Positions 15,489 through 22,793 of a stretch of 37,055 nucleotides of DNA are shown here, one piece after another. A program made the translations under genes and the position numbers. Location of the stretch: NCBI RefSeq assembly GCF_015207265.1, contig NZ_JADEXE010000033.1:1-37055 (forward strand). Direction: 5' to 3'. The notes below the pieces were generated by a model. That model made no database searches, had not been told where the DNA came from, and saw only the letters and a program-made list of their open reading frames with translations. Source of the DNA: Nodosilinea sp. LEGE 07298 (GTDB lineage Bacteria > Cyanobacteriota > Cyanobacteriia > Phormidesmidales > Phormidesmidaceae). Numbering within the stretch: the first letter of the stretch is position 1; each line of letters opens with the position of its first letter.

Positions 15489-17006
15489 CTAGCGCTGTGC
15501 ACCTACCAGTACAGGTTTGCGATCGGCGTAGAGATCTTGTAACCCCCTAAAGGCCGTCATTTGGCCGCCTGTAGACGAGGCGTAGGTCTGGGCGTCAGAT
15601 TCGACTAAGAAAGCTGCTACCTCATCTCCATTGCTGACAAAGTAGGCGTTTTCTGCAAACAGTTTCCAACCATTGTTGTAGTCGTGGACAAACATGACAT
15701 CTGCTGCCTGCCCTTCAGCCTGAAGCGCCGAAAGGGCTTTTATCATGTTTGCGATTGAAGCATAATTGGCTACTTTTTCTTCTCCCTGTACCCAAAGCTG
15801 AGCCGCCAGTTTAGGATTTTCAATGGCTTCTCTGGTCAGGGCGTCTTCACCAGTAATTTGATAGGCTTCTGCAGTGGCAATGACCTCGTCATAGTCTAGC
15901 CCTAGCTCTTCCATGGCGGTGAGCAAATAGCTTTCATCAATCCAGTTGACCACTTCTTCTGGATTCACCGGCTTTTCAATTTTACCCAGGCTGGTTAGGG
16001 TGGCAATACTGTTTTTTAGAGCGCTAATCTGTACCTCGCGAATGGTTGGATCGAGGGGCTGTAAGCCAGAAGGGCCTAAGAACATATAGACCACTTCTTT
16101 TTCAATGCCTGACCACTCTTCAATTTGGGCAGAAATTCCTTCAGGATCAGCCTGGAACATCTGATTAGCTTCAAGTACCGCCTTCAAGTAGGCCACCACA
16201 ATTTCGGGATGTTCTTCAGCAAAATCAGAACGCACCGTGATGCCGTGGAGGGTAGGAACTCCGGTTTGGGCACCGTCAAAGATTTTTTTGGCAAACCCTC
16301 GGAAGGGAAATAATTCGCCAAAGGGTACAAAATCAGCGTGGGCGTCGATCTGTCCGGTACGCAGGCTAGAACCACCTACTTCTGGGGCCTGACTGATTAA
16401 CTCGACATCGGTTTCTGGGTCTAACCCAGCATCGGTTAGCGCCTTGAGTACCATGCCGTGCGCCGCTGAGCCAAAGGGGACTGAAACAGTTCCGCCCTTT
16501 AAATCAGCTAGAGAGGTGGCATCGCTGTCTTTGGGCACTACCACGGCGTTCCCAGCTCCGTTAGGACTGTAGGCTAGGGTGCCAATAAAAATTGAGTCGG
16601 CATCTGCGGCTTCTTGCTGAAACTTAATTAAGTTAATTACAGCCGGAAAGTCACCCATCAAGCCAATGTCAATTTGATTGGCCAACATTTTATTGGTAAT
16701 AGGGGGGCCAGAGGTATAGCTAGACCATTGAATATCGTAGTCGACTCCCTCATATTTACCATCGGTTGGCAAATGCTTTTCTAGAAGCTCTAGCTCGCGT
16801 ACTGTGGCTCCACCAACGGCAGTGTTAATGACCTGATCTTGAGTGCCGATCGCAATGCGAATGACCTTACCAGAATTGCTGCCTGAGTCAGTAGATTCGC
16901 CGCTGGAGTTAACTTCACCTGTCGAGCAGGCTCCCATCAAAACAACCGAGGTTACTAATAGACTTGACGTAATTTTTTTCCGAGACCAACCTAGTAAGTA
17001 GCGCAT
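15489..17006 (-). CDS. ABC transporter substrate-binding lipoprotein (SsuA/NMT1 type) with NosL-like C-terminus
   Basis: A 505-residue exported binding protein. A signal sequence with a lipobox-like LMGAC places Cys27 as the lipidated residue, followed by a Ser/Gly-rich tether. Residues about 47-400 form an NMT1/SsuA-type binding domain (IGTQDQVINT, QIDIGLMGDFP, VPFGSAAHGMV at 176-186, VPTLHGITVR). Typical SsuA proteins end at about 320-350 residues. Here an extra C-terminal part (about 437-500) reads VMFVHDYNNGWKLFAENAYFV, then DAQTYASSTGGQMTAF. This resembles the NosL pattern (tDYntg...A.Y.V and DA..fa..hGG.v..F) but lacks cysteines. Paralogue of the binding domain in the LysR fusion. First gene of its operon, with an NtcA-type box upstream. 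Confidence 0.88.
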   Translation of the reverse strand: MRYLLGWSRKKITSSLLVTSVVLMGACSTGEVNSSGESTDSGSNSGKVIRIAIGTQDQVINTAVGGATVRELELLEKHLPTDGKYEGVDYDIQWSSYTSGPPITNKMLANQIDIGLMGDFPAVINLIKFQQEAADADSIFIGTLAYSPNGAGNAVVVPKDSDATSLADLKGGTVSVPFGSAAHGMVLKALTDAGLDPETDVELISQAPEVGGSSLRTGQIDAHADFVPFGELFPFRGFAKKIFDGAQTGVPTLHGITVRSDFAEEHPEIVVAYLKAVLEANQMFQADPEGISAQIEEWSGIEKEVVYMFLGPSGLQPLDPTIREVQISALKNSIATLTSLGKIEKPVNPEEVVNWIDESYLLTAMEELGLDYDEVIATAEAYQITGEDALTREAIENPKLAAQLWVQGEEKVANYASIANMIKALSALQAEGQAADVMFVHDYNNGWKLFAENAYFVSNGDEVAAFLVESDAQTYASSTGGQMTAFRGLQDLYADRKPVLVGAQR

Positions 17007-17065
17007 TTTTTACCTGTCTCAACTCATCTAAAGCCCATTTATTCCATCAAGTCTAGATGGAGACT

Positions 17066-17079
17066 GTAAACCGAGATAC
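17066..17079 (-). promoter_or_regulatory. NtcA-type box upstream of the binding-protein gene
   Basis: The plus strand reads GTAAACCGAGATAC, a GTA-N8-TAC match, 60 bases before the ATG at 17006. Reading toward the gene, the best -10 candidate is TAAATG at 17041-17036 (24-base spacing), which lacks the final T of TA-N3-T. The box is therefore plausible but not firm. Confidence 0.4.
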
Positions 17080-17425
17080 ATCTTGAATTAACCCGTTATC
17101 TTATCCATAAAATTATTTTTTGAGTCTATATAAATTGCTTATAAAATTTAAAAACAACGGTCTTATTGAAGCAATTGGTTACAGGAGTAAAAAGCCTGGG
17201 TAACGAAGCTTTCTCCCAATCTGCCTACAAGAACAAACTTTTCTCAAATCTCCAGCCGTTTAGTTTAGCCTAAGCCAGCCGGTTATCCCTTAAGCAAACC
17301 ATGCCGCTGGAGTATCACTGAAGCAGTCAATCTGCGCTGGTTTTACCCCGTAGCGTAGCGCACGTTGCTCAGCCCCTTTCCCACACCACCTGGTTAACCA
17401 GTTCACCCGATTGCTCCCCAGCGTC

Positions 17426-17461
17426 GGGCAAAACGCGATGGGCAAAACGCGATGGGCAAAA
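17426..17461. repeat. Short tandem repeat, 14-bp unit, about 2.6 copies
   Basis: GGGCAAAACGCGAT occurs at 17426-17439 and 17440-17453, followed by GGGCAAAA (17454-17461), which merges into the A-run of the terminator. Confidence 0.85.
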
Positions 17462-17493
17462 AAAACCGACAGACCCGGCTGGGCTTGTCGGTT
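17458..17493 (-). terminator. Strong intrinsic terminator (minus strand)
   Basis: On the minus strand, AACCGACA (17493-17486) pairs with TGTCGGTT (17471-17464), with further CCC/GGG pairing inside, and eight T residues end at 17458. No protein gene lies upstream of it on this strand, so it probably ends a non-coding RNA. Confidence 0.8.
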
Positions 17494-17534
17494 AGTTGTG
17501 TGTTCCCTGTAGATGACTCGGCTAAAGTTGAGTC
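17458..17534 (-). ncRNA. Candidate small RNA, about 77 nt
   Basis: On the minus strand a -10 like GATACT (17546-17541) would start a transcript near 17534, which ends at the intrinsic terminator at 17458. The -35 position has only TAGGTT, a poor match. A perfect CRP-type site (17589-17606) is centred about 63 bases upstream of the predicted start, near the class I activator position. The predicted RNA has a 5' hairpin (TGACTC/GAGTCA), a single-stranded stretch (ACAGGGAACACACAACTAA) and the terminator stem, the usual layout of a regulatory RNA. I do not recognise it as Yfr1, Yfr2, 6S RNA or PsrR1. Expression is not shown by sequence. Confidence 0.5.
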
Positions 17535-17588
17535 AACCTTAGTATCACTGGAAGGTTCCTGAAAACCTAGCCAATTTGTCACACCCAA

Positions 17589-17606
17589 TTGTGAGATTGA
17601 TCACAA
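17589..17606. promoter_or_regulatory. CRP (SyCRP1)-type operator
   Basis: TTGTGAGATTGATCACAA has the exact TGTGA-N6-TCACA core plus a matching T/A flank. Ten fixed bases are not expected by chance in 37 kb. It lies between the candidate small RNA (minus strand) and the TerB-like gene (plus strand, ATG about 208 bases away), and fits the RNA promoter better by distance. Confidence 0.65.
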
Positions 17607-17813
17607 GGTTACGCAATTCGACCGATGCCATGGTCCACTGGGTCGGCTAGCTGTAAAGACTCCTGACGAGTAGATTGCGCCCAGACGGCTTTAGAGCAAG
17701 AATATAGCGTTGCCGGATAACCTAGAGCTGAGGACGCTGACAAAGCCAACATGTGACGCTATCTGGCTTGCTGTAGAGAGACCAGGGCTATGCCACCGCT
17801 GCAGGGAAATAGT

Positions 17814-18224
17814 ATGACCACTTCATCAATGAGCCCGGCAGAAGCCCTGGCCAGCATTGCTCTGGTGGCGATCGCCGCCGATGGCTACCTGGCCGAGCAG
17901 GAAGGGCAAGACATGACGATGCTGCTGTCGCGGATGGCTCTATTTAGCAGCTACTCTAGCGAGGCGCTGCATCGCCTGTTTAACCATTTGCTGATGCGCC
18001 TTAAGCAGGAAGGGCCGGGGGCGTTGATCAACCAGGCTAAGGTGGTTTTGCCCCCAGACCTGCGGGAGACCGCCTTTGCGATCGCGACTGATCTGGTGCT
18101 TTCTGACCGCACGGTAACGCCCCAGGAGCAGTCTTTTCTAGAAGACCTCTACGTCATTTTGGACATTTCAAAAGCGATGGCTCAGCAGATTGTGCAGGTG
18201 ATGACGATTAAAAATCGCGGCTAG
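17814..18224 (+). CDS. TerB-like protein
   Basis: A 136-residue soluble, all-helical protein with the TerB/DUF533 pattern: ASIALVAIAADGYLAEQEG near residues 12-31 and a second half FAIATDLVLSDRTVTPQEQSFLEDLYVILDI. The two acidic turns (AADGYLAEQE and LSDRTVTPQE) are the usual metal-binding-type positions of TerB domains. Function in cyanobacteria is not established. The ATG at 17814 has AGGGA six bases upstream and is preferred over the ATG at 17790. Single gene. Confidence 0.75.
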   Translation: MTTSSMSPAEALASIALVAIAADGYLAEQEGQDMTMLLSRMALFSSYSSEALHRLFNHLLMRLKQEGPGALINQAKVVLPPDLRETAFAIATDLVLSDRTVTPQEQSFLEDLYVILDISKAMAQQIVQVMTIKNRG

Positions 18225-18261
18225 GCCCTGGATCAACAGTGTCCGACAAAAAGTGCCCGAC

Positions 18262-18292
18262 AAAAAAACAGGGCCGGGTTCCCCCAGCCCTG
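18262..18292 (-). terminator. Orphan intrinsic terminator (minus strand)
   Basis: A 10-bp stem (18269-18278 with 18283-18292, one G-T pair) with tetraloop GGAA on the minus strand, followed by seven T residues (18268-18262). No minus-strand gene is seen upstream; the neighbouring coding remnant reads the other way. Plus-strand transcripts from the TerB-like gene would lack a T-run here. Confidence 0.65.
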
Positions 18293-18359
18293 CCATGCAG
18301 GAACATCTTTAGTTATGGCAACGCTAGTATCCCCAAAGGGGCGCAGAGACCAACACTGA

Positions 18360-18581
18360 AGGCCCTCAAGTCGGACAAGACTTGGGCAGGGCATTCCCGC
18401 CGCCAGTCTGGCCATCTTTTGCCAAGCGTTTCAGGGGAGCAACAATGTCGGCGATCGCCCTGGTAGCGGGCTAGGGCTGGCGATCGCAACACCACCGTCA
18501 CCCCGGCCTCGGGGCACCTGGCAGATCGCCAGCCCCGAGGGCGAAGGCCCCACGATCGCGGTGCAGCTACCGCTAGAATAG
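18360..18581 (+). pseudogene. C-terminal remnant of a sensor histidine kinase
   Basis: A 73-codon open frame without a start codon at its head (a stop at 18357 precedes it). It reads GQGIPAASLAIFCQAFQGSN, then VGDRPGSGLGLAIA, then GTWQIASPEGEG and TIAVQLPLE with a stop at 18579-18581. These are the G1-like, F-box and G2 motifs and final beta strands of a HATPase_c kinase domain. The part between GLGLAIA and GTWQI is short and odd (TPPSPRPR), suggesting a small deletion. The H-box, N-box and sensor regions are missing. No function is expected. Confidence 0.8.
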
Positions 18582-18730
18582 GATCAACCATACCCCGTGT
18601 CTTTCGTCTTCCCGTATCCCCGGCGTTGGCGACTCAGGCGACCTATCAGCAGAAAGATGCAGCTGTTCCGGGTAGAGGTTATCCTGGTATAAATTTCGTT
18701 TCGCATTTGTAGAGTTCGGAGATTTGTCTT

Positions 18731-19225
18731 ATCGCTAAGAAGCAGAAAGCCGTTGTTAACCGCGACATTAGGGACCCCGAGGTTCTGCTGATTACTCAGA
18801 CTGGTGAAAATTTGGGCGTTATCGACACCAGAGACGCCCTCAAGATGGCCAAAGAGAGCAAGCTCGATCTGGTCGTCGTGTCTCCCAGTGACGATGGCCC
18901 TCCTGTGGCCAAAATCATGGACCACGGCAAGCTCCAGTATCAGCAGAACAAGCGCCAGAAGCAGACCTCACGTCCGTCTGTAAAAGAAGTTAAGTTTCGC
19001 CCCAATATTGGTGAATCTGACTACGCACTGCGCATTAAGCGGGCGGCTCAGTGGTTAGACAAAGGAGATTCTGTTAAGTTCTTGGTTAGGTTGCGGGGGC
19101 GAGAACACCAGCACCGCGATCGCGCCACCGACCTGCTGAACCGGGTTGTAGAAGACTTGAATGAGGCAGGCAAGGTTCAATCCCTTGACAGCCGTGCCCT
19201 AACCCTGTTTCTATCGCCTTCGTAA
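18731..19225 (+). CDS. infC: Translation initiation factor IF-3, divergent, with non-canonical start codon
   Basis: About 164 residues with IF-3 layout: N-domain (IAKKQKAVVNRDIR, ENLGVIDTRDALKMAKE, LDLVVVSPSDDGPPVAKIMD), linker QQNKRQKQ, and C-domain (VKEVKFRPNIGESDYALRIKRA, VKFLVRLRGREHQHRDRA). IF-3 binds the 30S subunit and prevents early 50S joining. Upstream in frame there is a TAG (18713-18715) and no ATG, GTG or TTG until codon 28, inside the N-domain. Translation must therefore use a rare start: ATC at 18731 (GGAG nine bases before) or ATT at 18722. Rare AUU/AUC starts are known for infC, where they allow autoregulation. The usual EGR end motif is replaced by DSR, so this may be a second, divergent IF-3. 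Confidence 0.85.
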   Translation: MAKKQKAVVNRDIRDPEVLLITQTGENLGVIDTRDALKMAKESKLDLVVVSPSDDGPPVAKIMDHGKLQYQQNKRQKQTSRPSVKEVKFRPNIGESDYALRIKRAAQWLDKGDSVKFLVRLRGREHQHRDRATDLLNRVVEDLNEAGKVQSLDSRALTLFLSPS

Positions 19226-19272
19226 CGGATTGTCACCGGCAAGCTAACAACCACAGCATCTGTAGCTGAAAG

Positions 19273-19324
19273 ACCCAGAACGAAGAAAGACCTCTGATAT
19301 CAGAGGTCTTTCTTCGTTCTGGGT
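19273..19324. terminator. 52-bp perfect palindrome, terminator-like, after infC
   Basis: Arms of 26 bases (19273-19298 and 19299-19324) pair without a mismatch or loop; the centre is TGATATCA. The inner stem AAAGACCTC/GAGGTCTTT followed by CTTCGTTCT could act as the infC terminator. It lies 48 bases after the infC stop. Confidence 0.85.
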
Positions 19325-19420
19325 TGGGCTAATCCATAGCGTATGGGGCCGTCTTGTCTATCTTCTTACGTCCTAAAGGTCAGCTATAGTAGGTCTTTAC
19401 CGCTGTCGGGAGAGCTGTCG

Positions 19421-19963
19421 ATGAGTGCCAGCAGCACGGTCGTTGAAATTTTGTCGGTCGAAGAGATGCGCCGCACCCTGAACCGGTTGGCGTCGGAAGT
19501 GGTAGAGCGGGGGGGCGACCTAAACCGCCTGGTGCTGTTGGGCATTCACACGCGGGGGGTGCCCCTGGCCCACCTGCTAGCCCAGCAAATTCAGCGGCTA
19601 GAGGGGGTAGATCTGCCAGTAGGGGCAATCGACATCACCCTGTACCGCGATGACTTAGATAAAATTAGCACCCGCACCCCGGCTCGCACCGAGATTCTCT
19701 TCGACATTACCGACCGGGTGGTGGTGCTGGTGGATGATGTCATCTTTAGCGGTCGCACCATTCGCGCCGCGCTGAATGCGGTGATTGACTACGGGCGGCC
19801 CAGCGCTATTCGCCTGGCCGTGTTAATCGATCGCGGGCACCGAGAGCTGCCGATTCACCCTGACTTTGTGGGCAAGTCGTTGCCCACGGCCAAAGATGAG
19901 GCGGTGAGGGTGTTTTTGCAGGATGTAGACGGGCGAGATGGCGTGGAGTTGGTTAAGGGTTAG
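19421..19963 (+). CDS. pyrR: PyrR: pyr regulator / uracil phosphoribosyltransferase
   Basis: A 180-residue PRTase-fold protein. The PRPP loop [14 protein letters not shown] (101-113) and the following [34 protein letters not shown] match PyrR closely. In Bacillus PyrR binds pyr mRNA and also makes UMP from uracil and PRPP; in cyanobacteria the regulatory role is less clear. The frame begins at 19343, but GGGAGA lies seven bases before the ATG at 19421, and family alignments start there. No pyr genes are next to it in this window. Confidence 0.92.
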   Translation: MSASSTVVEILSVEEMRRTLNRLASEVVERGGDLNRLVLLGIHTRGVPLAHLLAQQIQRLEGVDLPVGAIDITLYRDDLDKISTRTPARTEILFDITDRVVVLVDDVIFSGRTIRAALNAVIDYGRPSAIRLAVLIDRGHRELPIHPDFVGKSLPTAKDEAVRVFLQDVDGRDGVELVKG

Positions 19964-20064
19964 AAGGGCTAGATCGGCAAGGGGTTATTACATTGGGTGT
20001 GCGATCGCAGCAAACCCCGCCATTCTTGCCTAGGATAAGGGGCGTTGATTTAGCCATACGTGCT

Positions 20065-21114
20065 GTGACTGTACTGCCTGTTGCCCACGAGACTCAGACC
20101 CGCAAGGCCGACCATTTGCGCATTTGTTTAGAGGGGCCGGTGCAGTGCGCCCAAATTACCACGGGACTAGAGCGCTATCGATTTACCCATTGCTGCTTAC
20201 CAGAGCTGGACTACCAGGATATTGACCTGGGTACGACATTTTTAGACCATCCACTGGGGGCACCGCTGCTGATTTCATCGATGACGGGGGGCACAGAGGA
20301 GGCCCACCAGATCAATCGGCGGCTGGCGACTGTAGCCCAGCGCTTCGGCTTGGCCATGGGGGTTGGCTCCCAGCGGGTGGGGGTAGAAAATCCGGCCCTA
20401 ATGGAAACCTTTTCCGTTCGGTCGCTAGCTCCCGATATTGTGCTACTGGCCAACCTGGGGGCCGTACAGCTCAACTACGGCTACGGGCTCGACCAGTGCC
20501 GCCGAGTGGTGGAGAAACTGGAGGCTAATGCGCTTATCCTGCACCTCAATCCGCTACAGGAGGCCGTGCAAACCGGGGGCGACACCAACTTCAAAGGGCT
20601 ACTGAGCAAAATTGAGCTGCTCTGCGCTGCGCTGCCAGTGCCGGTGATTGCCAAAGAGGTGGGCAACGGCATTTCCGCCCCCATGGTACGGCGGCTAATC
20701 GAAGCTGGCATCGCAGCGGTAGATGTGGCGGGGGCCGGGGGAACATCTTGGGCAAGGGTCGAGAGCGAACGGGCGCAAGATGCTCACCAGCGACGGCTGG
20801 GCCAGACCTTTGGCGAATGGGGTTTGCCAACAGCCGATTGCATTGTGCAGGCGCGGCAGGTGGCCCCGACCCTGCCACTGATTGCCTCAGGAGGACTGCG
20901 CCACGGGCTAGATGCGGCAAAGGCGATCGCCCTAGGGGCCGACCTGGCGGGGTTAGCCATGCCGTTTTTGCGGGCGGCGAACGAGTCGGAGGCAGCAGTG
21001 ACAGCCCTGGCGGAGGTGCTAATGGCAGAGATTAAAACGGTGCTGTTTTGTACGGGGCAGGGCACTGTGGCAGGGCTGAGAACCGTAGGCGTATTGGAAG
21101 CCTTAAAGCGTTGA
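20065..21114 (+). CDS. fni: Isopentenyl-diphosphate delta-isomerase, type 2 (FMN-dependent)
   Basis: About 349 residues. It interconverts IPP and DMAPP for carotenoid, chlorophyll and quinone synthesis, using reduced FMN. Motifs include [90 protein letters not shown] and [19 protein letters not shown], all characteristic of type 2 IDI. The frame is open from a TTG at 19993; the GTG at 20065 is chosen because it gives the usual short N-terminus before RKADH, but no clear Shine-Dalgarno sequence decides it. Cyanobacteria generally use this type. Confidence 0.92.
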   Translation: MTVLPVAHETQTRKADHLRICLEGPVQCAQITTGLERYRFTHCCLPELDYQDIDLGTTFLDHPLGAPLLISSMTGGTEEAHQINRRLATVAQRFGLAMGVGSQRVGVENPALMETFSVRSLAPDIVLLANLGAVQLNYGYGLDQCRRVVEKLEANALILHLNPLQEAVQTGGDTNFKGLLSKIELLCAALPVPVIAKEVGNGISAPMVRRLIEAGIAAVDVAGAGGTSWARVESERAQDAHQRRLGQTFGEWGLPTADCIVQARQVAPTLPLIASGGLRHGLDAAKAIALGADLAGLAMPFLRAANESEAAVTALAEVLMAEIKTVLFCTGQGTVAGLRTVGVLEALKR

Positions 21115-21171
21115 GGCAGTACCCGCTGGCCTGCCCCACCAGACAGTTTGGCAAGCCCTGCCTGCTGATCT

Positions 21172-22305
21172 TTAGCGACAGTTTCCTCGCGACCAACCCC
21201 ACTCTTCTACCCCAATGGATATTTGGGAGCCCTGGCGAGGATTGCCGCCGCTGAGGTCAACCAATGCCAACTCTGTTGCAGCCCGGAAGGATCCGCGATA
21301 GACGGGCTGTCCCTGATCATTGTTGCGATAAAACCGCAGGGTTGACACCGTAGGCTCTGCGCCCGATCGCTCCCAGCGAATTTGGGTGAACCGTTGATTG
21401 GTGGCCTCGGCACTGTATCGCCAGCCATTCTGCATCTGCCCGGTGCAGAGGACGGTTCCTGCCGCTGGGGGAGCCACTGGAGGCTGGGCCGTGGCTTGCT
21501 GACCGCTGAATTGAATGAAGAAGGGCTGACCATCTAGGGTGCCATTCGCCGAGATACTAACGATCGAGTTGTTGGGGCCGTAGCGAATATTGGCGGGGCC
21601 TTGGGCATCGGCGTTGCCCGAGGAGGTGAGGTTGAGGACGATGTCTTCGGCGGTCTTGCGGGTCTGCTGCCCTGCAAAAGCGATAGTGTTGCCCTCGGCC
21701 AGGCGAATCGATAGCTCGGCGCTGTCATCGGGCTGAACGGTCACCGAAGAGAAGGAGATGGTTTGGTTCGGACGGCCTTGAAGACCGAACACTCCCTGAC
21801 CCTGCTGAGTCAGGATTACCACATCGGTAGCAGGGGGACGGCTGACGCTATCATCGCCAATGGTGAAAAGAATCGATAGGGGCTGGCCATCCAGGGTGCC
21901 ACTGCCGCGCAGGGAGATCAGAGTGTTGTCTTGGTAGCGGGCGGTGAGCGTTCCCGTGGCATCAGCCCCACCGGCATTAGTCAACTGGATCTGGGCCTCA
22001 CCCGCACTTCGACTGACAAGCTGCCCATCCCACCGCTGCAAGTTGCCATCCGCTAAGCGCAGAGAAATCTCGACCTGCTGATTGGGGCGGCTGGTTACGG
22101 TGACGAAGGTAACGGTTTGACTGGGGCGGTCGCCGATGGATAGGGTTCCTTCCCCTTCTCCCACCAAGTTTAAGTCGGCCTGTTGGGCGACAACCACAGA
22201 GGGTGGCATGGGCGCGGCGGCTCCGATGCGCGGGGGAGCACTCATCACCGTGACGGTAGCACCACAGGCCAACGCTAAATAGGCCAGGATCGAGCGAATT
22301 TTCAT
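21172..22305 (-). CDS. Exported protein with two similar beta-rich repeats
   Basis: A 377-residue protein of unknown function. Residues 1-40 form a signal peptide (LAYLALACGATVTVMSAP, cleavage near AVVAQQ-like VVVAQQA). Two related domains follow, about 43-150 and 160-275; each has a QTxxFxxVTxxP start, a (R)LADGN/RLAEGN turn and the stretch GTLDGQPLSILF/GTLDGQPFFIQF near its end. A Pro-rich linker (about 278-288) leads to a third part with Cys residues near each end. The duplication is visible by eye. It is secreted or periplasmic. No operon partners. Confidence 0.8.
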   Translation of the reverse strand: MKIRSILAYLALACGATVTVMSAPPRIGAAAPMPPSVVVAQQADLNLVGEGEGTLSIGDRPSQTVTFVTVTSRPNQQVEISLRLADGNLQRWDGQLVSRSAGEAQIQLTNAGGADATGTLTARYQDNTLISLRGSGTLDGQPLSILFTIGDDSVSRPPATDVVILTQQGQGVFGLQGRPNQTISFSSVTVQPDDSAELSIRLAEGNTIAFAGQQTRKTAEDIVLNLTSSGNADAQGPANIRYGPNNSIVSISANGTLDGQPFFIQFSGQQATAQPPVAPPAAGTVLCTGQMQNGWRYSAEATNQRFTQIRWERSGAEPTVSTLRFYRNNDQGQPVYRGSFRAATELALVDLSGGNPRQGSQISIGVEEWGWSRGNCR

Positions 22306-22793
22306 AGCAATGACCTCTTGTTAACTTTTGAACTCATTCAGAATGTTTTGCTTGGCACTGGCGGCTAATCTCTGATGCGCGATCGCCTTCATGTCTTGTT
22401 TTTTTGATACTCGTCAAAAATAGCCAAGAGGCCGAGCGTCAAGCCAACCACAAAGGCATCATACGTGAAGTTGACAACTGGTTTAAGCGCCATTTTCATC
22501 CTATTTTTATCCTATAAAATTGTCTTACAATACAAAGCCAGCAAATTTTTCGGAAAAAATTTTGGCGGAAAAACCGTTTGGCTCAATCGGGTGACTGGGC
22601 GTACGAAGTACCTAGAGCCAAGGATTTTGTCGGGTGGGCATTGCGGCTAAAGTTACGTAAATTAATGCTTGAGCTTGATTTAATAGAAGGCTGCTGCTAC
22701 TGTTTGCATGGTGTTCTGGTCGTTGATATTTCTTGCGCTGCAACACCCCTAACTAAATTTTTGGGATACGTGTACTGATTTCAGCAACAATTT
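22306..22793. other. Intergenic region with a possible small-protein gene
   Basis: Contains a minus-strand frame for a 34-residue membrane protein (listed separately). Plus-strand frames at 22465-22650 and 22578-22778 overlap each other or it and are not supported. The rest is AT-rich and probably holds the promoter of the amidohydrolase gene. Confidence 0.45.
22389..22493 (-). CDS. Possible 34-residue single-helix membrane protein
   Basis: Reads MALKPVVNFTYDAFVVG, then LTLGLLAIFDEYQKNKT with a stop. One hydrophobic segment (AFVVGLTLGLLAIF) is framed by a positive N-terminus and a charged tail, the look of small membrane proteins. AGGA lies five bases before the ATG at 22493 (another ATG is at 22499). 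I do not recognise a family. Some overlap with an opposite-strand frame makes it uncertain. Confidence 0.4.
   Translation of the reverse strand: MALKPVVNFTYDAFVVGLTLGLLAIFDEYQKNKT

Larger units (their letters stand above)
17007..17813. other. 807-base intergenic region with an NtcA-type box, candidate small RNA and CRP-type site
   Basis: No protein gene is supported; a 61-codon minus-strand frame (17403-17588) overlaps the candidate small RNA and is not convincing. It holds the upstream region of the binding-protein gene, a 14-bp tandem repeat (17426-17461), a strong minus-strand terminator (17458-17493), a CRP-type operator (17589-17606) and the leader of the TerB-like gene. Confidence 0.6.

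Noticed and set aside
18812-19225. infC starting at the TTG at 18812
   Set aside because: It would remove the conserved first part of the IF-3 N-domain that is readable in the same frame upstream.
22465-22650. 61-codon plus-strand frame with a hydrophobic start
   Set aside because: It starts with GTG without a ribosome binding site, overlaps a better-supported opposite-strand frame, and its second half does not look like protein.
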